Positions 13,208 through 24,000 of a DNA stretch of 64,000 bases are shown piece by piece. A model generated the notes under the pieces. The model was not told the origin of the DNA and ran no database searches. It saw only the letters and a program-made list of their open reading frames with translations. This DNA is from Galaxea fascicularis (taxonomy: Eukaryota; Cnidaria; Anthozoa; Scleractinia; Euphylliidae), in the NCBI GenBank assembly GCA_948470475.1, contig OX419343.1, forward strand, positions 17,136,147-17,200,146, read 5' to 3'. The position numbers were made by a program, and so were the translations under genes. Position 1 is the stretch's first letter; every line of letters begins with the position of its first letter.

Positions 13208-15120
13208 TACGAAATTTCAACGATTAAAAACAAAGCAATTTCAGTGTGTTCCTCCGTTGACTATTTCCGAGGTAATTTCTTTGTTTTCTTGTTTCGACGT
13301 TCACACACACACAGCTTGAGTAACGATTAATTTTAAGAGGGCTCTCTTTAAGCCCGCTTCATTTCTCACGACGAGGTCATCTACGAGGCTTCCTCTCGCT
13401 TATTTACCCCATTGTTGATGGAAAGAAATAACTTCCAAGGCTAACAGAAACCCTTCGCAACGACAGCACCAGTGTTTTCCCAGACGCCATCCTGTATTGA
13501 CCCTCTCCTGTTTCGGGTTGCGCGGAACACGCGAGTACAAAGGCAAGTATTGTATTAAAGAACCATTAACAAGCTTTTCACAGTTTATCTCTTCTCAGGT
13601 TTATGTCAGCAAGACACGACGCCTTTTGTTCCGGTGTCCAATTCACAAAACAAAGATAAACACTTCTGGCGAATTATTCCGAATTTGCATGAATTATGCA
13701 CAATATTGCAAATCGTTTAAAATTTTGTTCAGAAGGTGATATGTGCTTTGTTTTTATTCGCATAACTAACCTCCAAATCTGAAAACGTTTCCCTTCTGAA
13801 AAATATTCTCGTTGCCTGAAATTTGATTCCTCGCCTTTGGCTCGTCTTACTCTCTCGAGTCGATGCATAAATGGCTATCTTTTTTATAAGGCACCAGTGT
13901 TCCTCATGCGTGTTATCTATTGCCGGTGTAGTCGCAATATCATCGGTTACCGGGCACTGAGTCGTTTTACAGTTCCATCTTGAATCAAACACTCCATTAT
14001 CTCAGATTGTAAACAAGACTGGAGGAGATACAGAAATAAAAAGAAGACATTTTGTAGGGGGCCAGTAGGCACAAAAATGTTTTATTAAAAACAAGTATTC
14101 TGATATTACTACTTTTATCTCGATTTATGCGACTGAAAAAAGAAAAGAAACAAAAATGAAATTACAGCCTAAATTTTATTCTATCGCTTGGATTTCAAAT
14201 TTGGTGATTTTTCGTCACGCTGAAGGAGAGACCCGTTCTTCAGGAAGTTGGAAAGCACTTCACAAGAAACGGCCGCCCTAGTAAATAGCCTCTAAATTAG
14301 CTACAGCTGCACATCTGGTATAAAAATAGAGGAAAAGTGGATTTCCTCTACCGCGTCAATTTCACGTGCGTATGGAAATGAGATGAGATTAGATGAGGGC
14401 CAAACTGAGCAAAACAGGGCTCGAGTCATACGCCCCTTCTCAGCGAAATTTACGTCTGTGCGCTCACAAAAGAAACGCGATAGTGGGATGGAAATCCCCT
14501 TAACATGCTCTTTTTCATCGAAAAAAGAAAAAGGAGAATTTTATCTTGAGCTGTTACAGGTGGCTTGGTTTCACTTGCGATCGCAGGAGCCAAAGATCGC
14601 CTTATCGATTAAAAAGGATCAGCAGTCGGTGGTCGCAGTTATTTGGAACGCAGACCTTTCACTGATTTCTGTAGACTCATTTCAGAAAGAACGCAAGCAT
14701 CAAATGGAAGTTTTGGGATCGCTTACGCTAATTCCTGAAAATTACCACACAAGTCAGTAACACTCGCCTTCAGGGTGATAAATTTGTAACTTAAAAACCC
14801 TTGCAGGGAGTTGCAATAAAGTATGTATGTATGTATGTATGTATGTATGTATAAATAATTTGAAAAGACAAACTTGGCCTATTTGAATTAATTCATTAAT
14901 AATTTTTCGATAGAACTCGATTAATAATTAAATAATGACACAGCAAAAACACAACCCACTGCCGATTAGAAATTCCTCAGTAGAGAATTTTCATCTGAAT
15001 AAATTACAAATTTTCACTTAGAAAAAAAAAAGTGGATGTTCAACGCAAACCTTGGTGATGATTTTCACCGAGGCACAAAGACAAATACGTTCTGGAAAAC
15101 TGCGTAATGACTTGAGCTCT
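13208..15120. other. Region upstream of GALNT gene 1, with an unassigned open frame and a microsatellite
   Basis: This contains the presumptive promoter side of GALNT gene 1 (13208-13500). A 125-codon + frame at 14383-14760 has fairly even composition but no recognisable domain. It is followed by AATAAAG and a (TATG)n run at 14820-14851, which looks like the 3' tail of a retro-inserted sequence. I see no splice-supported gene here. Confidence 0.35.
14820..14851. repeat. (TATG)n microsatellite
   Basis: About seven TATG units directly follow GTTGCAATAAAG. This arrangement suggests the tail of a retroposed element whose body would lie upstream. Confidence 0.7.
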
Positions 15121-15123
15121 TAA

Positions 15124-15334
15124 GCGAATTATACACGGTTCAACATCGTTCAACTTTTGTTGATCAACAAATGCTGAACATTGTTGCGGCAACTTGTTGA
15201 ACGGAATAGAGCCAAGCTCTATGTTCGTTCAACAACTTTCAACATGATGAAAGGCATATTTCAACGTTCAACATTTGTTGAACAGCAGCTGCAACATTTG
15301 TTGCTCAACAAATGTTGAACCGTGTATCATTCGC
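15124..15334. mobile_element. MITE with TTAA target site (piggyBac-type), rich in CAACATTTGTTG words
   Basis: Ends GCGAATTATACACGG and CCGTGTATCATTCGC are inverted repeats. Each is bordered on the outside by TTAA (15120-15123 and 15335-15338), the duplication produced by piggyBac/Kolobok-type transposases. The interior is packed with direct and inverted CAACA/TGTTG words and is highly self-complementary. No coding capacity. Confidence 0.75.
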
Positions 15335-15338
15335 TTAA

Positions 15339-16796
15339 CAACCTAGCGGTGAGTGATCGGGCCTGTAAGCATCTAGTCTTGTTTGAATCGGCATCGAGCG
15401 GTGAAGCTGGGATACAAATCCGCTGTACCCCGCCAACCCCCTTCCCACCCACGCTCGGTTCGCTCACTTCACGTTTAGGATTTTGCGCACCGGCGCTCGC
15501 ACGTCTATCCAGAAAGGGATTCCTAGTAGTCTTTGGAGTTGCCGGTGAACTAAGCGACCGGAGTCTAACAAGACCGCAGGAGGGTTGTGTCGAGAGGGGA
15601 CGCTCACCGCAAGTCAAGTTGATGTGGATAAAATCAACCGTGGACCAGTAATTTTCATACTCATATCTGGGTAAATTTCAACTGTACGGACAAGCGAAAA
15701 ACTTGAAGGTGAACTCCAGTCCATACTGCACAGTCTCAGCACCCATTGTTTTTGCATATATCATCATATCATGCAATGCGAATCGATGTGATTCGTTACA
15801 AACCGCTTACCTTATCTTTGATACATTTTAAATTATTTTCCTAGCAGTTTCTTTAATCTTTTTAACTACGAATGTTGTTTTCTCTAGTGATATCACAAAG
15901 AACGAGGAATCATAAAAAAGCTTCGCATCGATAATGGCAGTTGACATGAAACTTTATATTTACTTCAAGTGATTGTGAAACATTACATTTTATGGCGTCT
16001 TACATGAATCAAACCAAAAAATGTGAACAGACTCTTGAGAGTGCGCCTTACGAACTGGACATCTCCTTTAACGCAGTTCCCTTTAGTGAATTTGAACATT
16101 CGAAACAGGATCGCCAACGAAATCACCGATTACGTGGAAGTGACAAGCGTGCGAAGAGAGCGGTTCAAAACGGAGCGAAGTGAACCTCCTCCTTAAACTG
16201 TCGACGCATACCATCCATATAAGCTTAATTTGAACTGAACATTATGAGGGTGAAGACCAAAGCCAAACCAAGGACCCGGTCTCTATTGCGCTTTCGAGAT
16301 GACGAGTGGCCGGGTCATTAGATGACACTGACGAAGCACAAGAAACAAGGTTGACGAAAAGCGACCGCCATTTTTGACGAGGAGCTGTTTTGTTTTGTTC
16401 TTGCCGTTTGTTTTTTGTGTGTTTCTTTGGTTGCTTGTTTTTTTCGCCAGCGAAGTCTACATTGAGCCAAAAGACTCGAATCGGTTGCATTCATTCAAAC
16501 ATTGCGGTGACTCTTGAGTAATTCAGAGGGATTTTTAAGTCAGTCAAGACAGTTATGGATCAGCGATGACTGTTATCCTGTTGCAGTTCCCTGTTCAACA
16601 AAATCATCACCAACAGCTGTAATATGATAGGAGAAGCCAGCAGGTGATCTCTTGCTTTACCAACATTGCCCTTGTCGCACACTAACGAGCCCGCGCAGAC
16701 CAGCTGCTTGGCCCGCGAAAGCAAATGCGCAGCACGCGAGACCAGCTACTTGCCGCAAAGGCTCGGACGCATGGCGCTCGAGATCTCCAGCAGCGT
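15339..16796. other. 3' flank of GALNT gene 2; no gene seen
   Basis: Short open frames occur on both strands (15322-15651 + is CpG-rich and overlaps an open minus frame), but none has a recognisable domain or splice support. A 63-codon + frame at 15992-16183 is hydrophilic and unassigned. Confidence 0.3.
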
Positions 16797-17692
16797 TTAG
16801 TCCATGTCATCTGTCTTGGAGAATTCCCAGAACTGTGCAGCCCGGCCATCACACGCGCGCACCCGAGCATGTTCCGAGCTTGTTGAGCCCCGGTCAATAC
16901 AAACATCACGACGAGGGTGGTAGAGCTTGTTGTCCTAAGAAAAAAAAATGCGAGTTCATACAAAGCAGGACGACAAAGAAAAAGGAGTTTTCAGTTAAGA
17001 ATGGAAAGTATTCTTGGTCGTAAGGCAAATCGATCTTGTTGATTAAAAAATATAAAGGTTATTGCCATCTTGTTACGGTGCTGGAGACTTTCTGTCCCAA
17101 ACTGTAACAAGAAAGCCGACGACAGCCGAATAATCGACCGCAAGCTAGAATGGCCACCCTTGAGGTGTTACCTTCGGGAAAATAGTTTGTTTTGAATCTG
17201 AGTAAGATTTATTTTTATTCCTGCCTTGTATTGCCACCTCTGATTCTGCATTAGTCCATCACAGTCTCTCAGGTACAAGTCATAGCCATTATAATCCAAA
17301 CAATTATCTTCTGATTTCAGTTCTCCTTTACTTGTCAACACAAAATACTGAAAGAGAAAACAAGAAGTCAGCTTAACAAAGACAGACAAGGACCTCTCTT
17401 AATTGGAGATTATTAGTAAAGATAGTTGTGTGTAAATGTTAAGAACTGCTTATCTACCTGGTTGCCTCCCTGACCGTGGCATTGATAGAGTCCCAGTGGA
17501 GCGTCATCTTTCTTCCCCAGCGTGTCCAAACAAAAACCACTTGAGGGATTACGAACCTAAAAACACCAAACAAGAAAAGTACTCAATATTTACTAAATAA
17601 CATCCCAGAAGAGGGAGAATTCTTGATTATATGTCACACTTCCTAAACGTTGTTGTCAATGCTGTTGTGGACGACGATGACGACGACGACGA

Positions 17693-17782
<90 letters not shown>

Positions 17783-20182
17783 TGATGGTGTCCCTGTTAT
17801 TGCTAAGCACTGTTCAGTCTTCTGGATTTTCAGGTTTTGGCTTGGATTAGATGCGGTGAAAAAGACTTTAAAAAATAAGGTACGGCAGGAAATCCTAGAC
17901 TGTGCTGCGCTCGGTAGGCCATGCCCAAGAGAAAAATATATTTTCGTTCGTCCGAGCTAAGACTGGGTGGCTGGGTGGTCCGTCAACGGACATTTTTCTT
18001 GATTTATATGGTATGATTGAGGCCACTTACCATGGACTTTTAAAATACATTGCACTCAATCATCGCATGGTGCAAACTCACCATTTAGATGTTGTGTAGG
18101 GTAAGGACGTCTCATATCGCTCTCCACGGAGCCATAAAGGTTTCTGGTGGGCCTGTATTTCTGTTATTGACCCAACTCATACTAATACTGACAGTGATCT
18201 AACGGGGATTATCTTAATAGCCCAGCAATGAAAGTGAACGCGATGCCTCTCTCTTAGACTACGAGCAGCCCCCCAATTTTTCCATGGGGTACATTTTTGG
18301 AGACTATTCTGCTTATTCCTGTTGCTGTTTTGGAATGATAGAATAGGTAAAATTAGGTTTTCCAAAAAGACGCATATACTGAAAACGAATACTCTTGGCA
18401 GAAGTGACCAGAGAAAAGCGCGCAGAATAGTCTGGGCCGAGCACCTGAACCTGACTTCCGGTGACACTTCACGGAATTGGAGAGCCGCGCACGATTTCCC
18501 GTCGAAAGTTTTTCCCAAACAAACGCCTATTCTGCGTATGCCAAGCAAACCATAATCAGTTCATACCATTCATTTTGCTATCGGGAGTAGGATGAACGGA
18601 ATATTATTCCACTCTTTCCGAAAACAAACTGAGTCCAAAAAACATGATTGCCTTTAAGTCCAAGCATTCCTATTCCGGAATAGAGGCGAACCTCTAATAA
18701 GTGGCTACCTAGTTAACGGTCACCCCCTATTTGCCGACCAGTAATCAAACTTCCGATGACGGTTCTCCTATTGTCTTTTTACCTCTATTGAACAGCCAAC
18801 CCCTATTAGGAAACCCACTATCCACTTCTCCGAGGGTGGCCGCAAGAAAACGCGTCTTGTCGCGGGAGGCAATTTCCTCTCGCGCGCGTGCGTGTTTCCC
18901 TCGGGTTATCCCTGACATACAGAAGGGTCAATGTACTCACAGTCTCTCACAGTCTACTTCTCTCCTTACCTGCCCAGCAGCTACAAAATTTAAATCCGGG
19001 ACATCAAGTTCAGGAATAATGTTGTCCAAATACCACTTGAAACTCTTGCATTGTAACTTTTTTCTAAGAGCCAGCCTTTCACTTATGTCGTCGTGCTTCT
19101 TCTTTTTAAGATCAAAGCGAATGTTGTAAAAATGTTTGGCGTATTGGTCCATCCATACGTCAGCAACTCTCATAAGATTGCGACTGACAACATCCAGATC
19201 ACCGCCTGGACGAGCGGGGAATGAATACGGGAAGCGAGGTCTAAACACGTGTCCAACACGTGAACAGGGCAGCATTTCAATGATGCCACCACACATCCAA
19301 ATCTACAAGAGCAAACAACGCCAGTTCAGTATCCAGTAGAATTCAAGTTATGTTGTACATTTGTCTTTCTAGTAGAAGTAAACAACAATGATAGTGACTC
19401 AAAGGCGTGTGAGTTTTACCTTAGGAGTGCCAAGATTGTCGAAGACGACACAACCATAATCGAAGATTTCCGAAGACGTGCGAAGACGTGCGAAGACGTT
19501 TCAGATAATTCAGAACCCAAGATGTGTATCACTAACCACGACCTCGTCCCCAGCGTCTTTTCGTCATTTTTACATGGACTTTGGTTTTGAGTTAATAACA
19601 TATTTTTTGGAAAGTGTGTCAGTTAAGGCTCATATTTTTCAATAATTGGTCCGTGAGTTGGGGTGAGGTCGAAGTTTTCAACCCACAGGTGTGAGCCTTG
19701 GCAGGTTAACACCACACCATCTGCATTTCAATAAGCACTGTCTAGTGAACGTGAAACCACTGAGTCTACAGCAAACTATGTTCAGCCAACAGCATTTCTT
19801 GCCCTTGTTGAAACTCAAGCTTTTAACAAAAGTCTTGTATTCCAGAAAATAATGGTATGCACATTAAGAATCAAACATATGAGGGTTAAAAAGCCAGCAT
19901 GACAATGGTTCGTATATCCACCTAGAAAGTCCTAAAACAACAACAACAACAACAACAACAATAATAATAATAATAATAACAATAATCATCACGATAACTT
20001 TATTTAAGTCTCAAATCTTTCAAGCCAAGCACAGGAGCTCTACTAATTGGAGAGACTGCAAATCAAATGTTGATTTTTTTGAATTTCAAATTGAGAACAT
20101 AGTAAAAACTGCAAGTGAAGAATGATCGTCGCAGTAAATTTTCCAATTTAAGCAACTGGAAAGAAGAAGCCTGAAAAAATCA

Positions 20183-20216
<34 letters not shown>

Positions 20217-20500
20217 GATACCGGTGCGATGCTCTACCAACTGAGCTATGAAGCCACACATTGGGAGCGAGGTCAATTTATTGAGTTCATATTTTCCCGC
20301 ACAGTAAAGTGATGTGAGGTATATGTATGAAATAATTCATATTTGTACTGCGGTACTGCGGTACTGCAGTACAAATATGAATTATTTCATACATATACCT
20401 CACATCACTTTACTGTGCGGGAAAATATGAACTCAATAAATTGACCTCGCTCCCAATGTGTGGCTTCATAGCTCAGTTGGTAGAGCATCGCACCGGTATC

Positions 20501-20534
<34 letters not shown>

Positions 20535-20751
20535 TGATTTTTTCAGGCTTCTTCTTTCCAGTTGCTTAAATTGGAAAATTTACTGCGACGATCATTCTTC
20601 ACTTGCATCTACAACCGCAGTACAAATATGAATTATTTCATACATATACCTCACATCACTTTACTGTGCGGGAAAATATGAACTCAATAAATTGACCTCG
20701 CTCCCAATGTGTGGCTTCATAGCTCAGTTGGTAGAGCATCGCACCGGTATC

Positions 20752-20785
<34 letters not shown>

Positions 20786-21002
20786 TGATTTTTTCAGGCT
20801 TCTTCTTTCCAGTTGCTTAAATTGGAAAATTTACTGCGACGATCATTCTTCACTTGCATCTACCACCGCAGTACAAATATGAATTATTTCATACATATAC
20901 CTCACATCACTTTACTGTGCGGGAAAATATGAACTCAATAAATTGACCTCGCTCCCAATGTGTGGCTTCATAGCTCAGTTGGTAGAGCATCGCACCGGTA
21001 TC

Positions 21003-21036
<34 letters not shown>

Positions 21037-24000
21037 TGAGTTTTTCAGGCTTCTTCTTTCCAGTTGCTTAAATTGGAAAATTTACTGCGACGATCATTCT
21101 TCACTGCATCTACCGCAGTACAAATATGAATTATTTCATACATATACCTCACATAGTAAAAACTATCTAACATAATCAGCATGCACACTTACCCTAAAAG
21201 AAATTTCCAGATTCTCTCCACCCCAGATATCCATTCCTGTGTCATAAGTCCCTATTTCCTCAAAATAACTTTTATCAATGGAGAACAGTCCTCCAGCCAT
21301 CACTGGTGTCCTGGGAAAAGGTAAATATAATCCTTAGTGTGGTTCTTGTATTTTTTTTGGCAGTGAAACTGTTTTCTGTTGGAAGGGAATTTTAACTTGT
21401 ACTTTTGACAGTTTTTTGTCTTTATAATTTACAATTTGCCAAGTGGACTGTAAGTTAAAATAATTGTGCCATTCAAACAAATTAAACTCTGTGTCCTCTA
21501 TGGGACTTGAAACCATGTCCTTCTAGTCAACATGCAGTTTATTTTCAGCACAGCAGGAAAAATGATCACATGGCCATGAATTATGCAAGATTGGTTTGCA
21601 TATGCTGGTACTTTTCACCTCAGAGGGCTGTCAGGTGAAAGGAGAAATTTATATTTTAAAAATCACTCTAAGGTTAATACTACTATGAGAAATTCTAAAA
21701 TCAGTGCAAAACAGTTATTCCAAGTTTTGATTGAACATTGAAATGAAAAGTGATGTAACAATGTGCGGTTCCAGGAAAAATTTAGACCTCTCTCATAGAA
21801 GGTTTATTGGTTTACACCCCCACCCCTCTGGAAATTCCAATTTAACTCCATACTCTTGTTGAAAATTATTTGCTTTTGCCATACCCTCCCCCTAGGAATT
21901 TCCAATGACCTTCCTTTTGTTTATGGGCCCTTGGACACCAAGAATGATACAAAATAAAGGTGAGAACACTGCAGTCAATTTCAATGTCATGCATCCTAAT
22001 GGAAATAAAGTGTTTACTTCTACGAAAGCAAAGAGCACATTTGCCTTCACAACAGGCTCCTGTTCAAAATGTCAGCTCCTGAGTCACATTACAGCAGCTA
22101 GCCTACAACCAGGCATTGATAGACATCAGTGTGGGTGTTGCTGTTCACACTTCCACACTGATGCAGTACCACAGTTTGTAAGGAAACCAACAGCCTCGTG
22201 TTTTTTAAAAAATATCCATGCCTTGTACAAGCAGCTAATAAATTATGACTTGTTGTTTCTTCTACAAGACATGGAATTACATAAGTTTAGTTCTTACACA
22301 CACTACTAACCTTATACCATCTGTTACATCTTTGCGTCTCTCCATCTCATACTGTGGCACAGGCTTCCAACCAAACTCCAGCCGCCAGCGGAAAACACCT
22401 CTATGGAAAGGTTCTGGCACAGCATGGTAATAAAAGTTCTGATCACTAATTTCATCAATGACAGGCATAACTACATTGGAACGATTTTCAGCAATCCTTG
22501 CCAGGAGTGGCACCAGCCAGCCTTTAGAACATTCACAATGTGCATCCAAAAATGTCAGAACATCTCCTGTAGCTTCTGATGCTCCTTTAAGCCGTGCCCG
22601 AATAAGACCTTCTCTTTTTGAAAGTCTTATGATCCGGATAATTTTTAAATCAGCTACATAATTTTCAAGCTTTGTCTTAAGTTCATCTGCAAGTAAACAA
22701 CACATTGAAGCACTGGATTAGGGATTGGGCAGCACTTTAACTGGCAATGGAAATCCATCTGAAGAACACAGGTTTTACACACCAATGACGTACCAGTCAG
22801 GGGTTTCAATAATTTTTTAAATAGCTGTCTGAGCTAGCTAAAGTAAGCAGCAACCTGATTAATTTTGTTACTCATTTCAGTGAAATCTAGACAAAGTAGG
22901 CGATGGTGAGAGGTAAATTCTGAGAAAGATGGCGGTAGTTTTCGCCGGTTGCTGACTTCTAATGAAACCCCTGACCAGTACATTAGGTCAGCAGGTTAAG
23001 GCAAAAGTTCAGTTCTCCTGCCATCGTTCTTTTATGAGGGTGTGTAGAAAAGAACCAAACTATGATAAGTGTACTGTTGTTTTCTCACCAGAGAGATGCT
23101 GTAACCCAAGGGGGTATTCCTGGGGGTTTTTGGTGTGGTATAAAACCCAGTCTTCTACATGCTGACCCTACTCCCCCATTTCCTAAACCTATTTTCCACA
23201 CCCATTTTCACAAATTTAGAAATTCCCTGGTCAGATATGCTGAAGCTTAATTAAGTTTGGCATCAGTTCAAGATTAGTCCATGGATGGTTTGAATGTTTC
23301 AGCATTGTCTGGGGGAAAAGGGGGACTTGAAAACAAAATAGCAGTAAAGCAGATCATGTATTGCTGTTATAAGGATAGAAGTATGCAGTGAATTTACTAG
23401 TTTTTGCTCAAGCTTGACAAGTGTCAAAGGTCTCATGACCCTCAAGGTTAACTTTCTAAAACACTACTTAAGGGTAGGAGCAGCAAATATCCACTCCTCT
23501 ACGGTTTAAATATCAAGGCTGTGTGACTCAATAACATGATCCATATGTAGGTGGCACACCTCTTTCACTTGCGTCATCTACTAATATGATTTCCTTGAGT
23601 AACTGTGGAGGCGTTCTGTTGATTACACTGTGTACAGTTCTGAGTAAAGTAGACCATGCCTCATTATGAAAACAAATTATTACAGAACTGGTAGGAAGTG
23701 GAAGAGCATATTTCTTTGACTTGCACCTGTCAAAAGAAAGAAAAGGTATGTAGCTAAGACAAAGGCTGATTCATGCCTTGAAGTATTTACATATAATAAC
23801 TTCATTAATGTGTTAAGTTACTAAACATAATAACTAAAGAAAAATGGGATATACCTAAAGTAAGTGACTCAACATTAATAATTATTTAAAGATCATTCTG
23901 ATTTAGAGATCAATTGAGTTAGTGTTTATACAAACACTAACACTAAACACTAAACACTAAACACTAACTCCTTTGACTTCCACTAACTACTGTGCCGGCA

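Larger units (their letters stand above)
20111..21150. mobile_element. Composite palindromic and tandem array of a tRNA-like element, flanked by a 14-bp direct repeat
   Basis: One unit in minus orientation (20111-20350) is followed by three units in plus orientation with a 251-bp period. The first two units are head-to-head, giving a near-perfect palindrome at 20111-20606. Each unit has a leader (ATGAATTATTTCATACATAT...), a 72-nt tRNA-like body, a CTGATTTTTTCAG hairpin and a tail ending GATCATTCTTCACTTGC. The sequence ACATAGTAAAAACT occurs just outside both ends (20097-20110 and 21151-21164), so the whole array appears to have entered as one insertion with a 14-bp target duplication. It lies in intron 4 of GALNT gene 2. 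The last unit is cut after its leader. Confidence 0.85.

Noticed and set aside
17168..17224. Read-through C-terminus for GALNT gene 2 ending at a stop at 17168
   Set aside because: It would drop the gamma lectin repeat, which is present intact at 16797-16934. I kept it only as a possible intron-retention form.
17631..17960. Poly-Asp protein frame
   Set aside because: It is the translation of a GAC microsatellite inside an intron.
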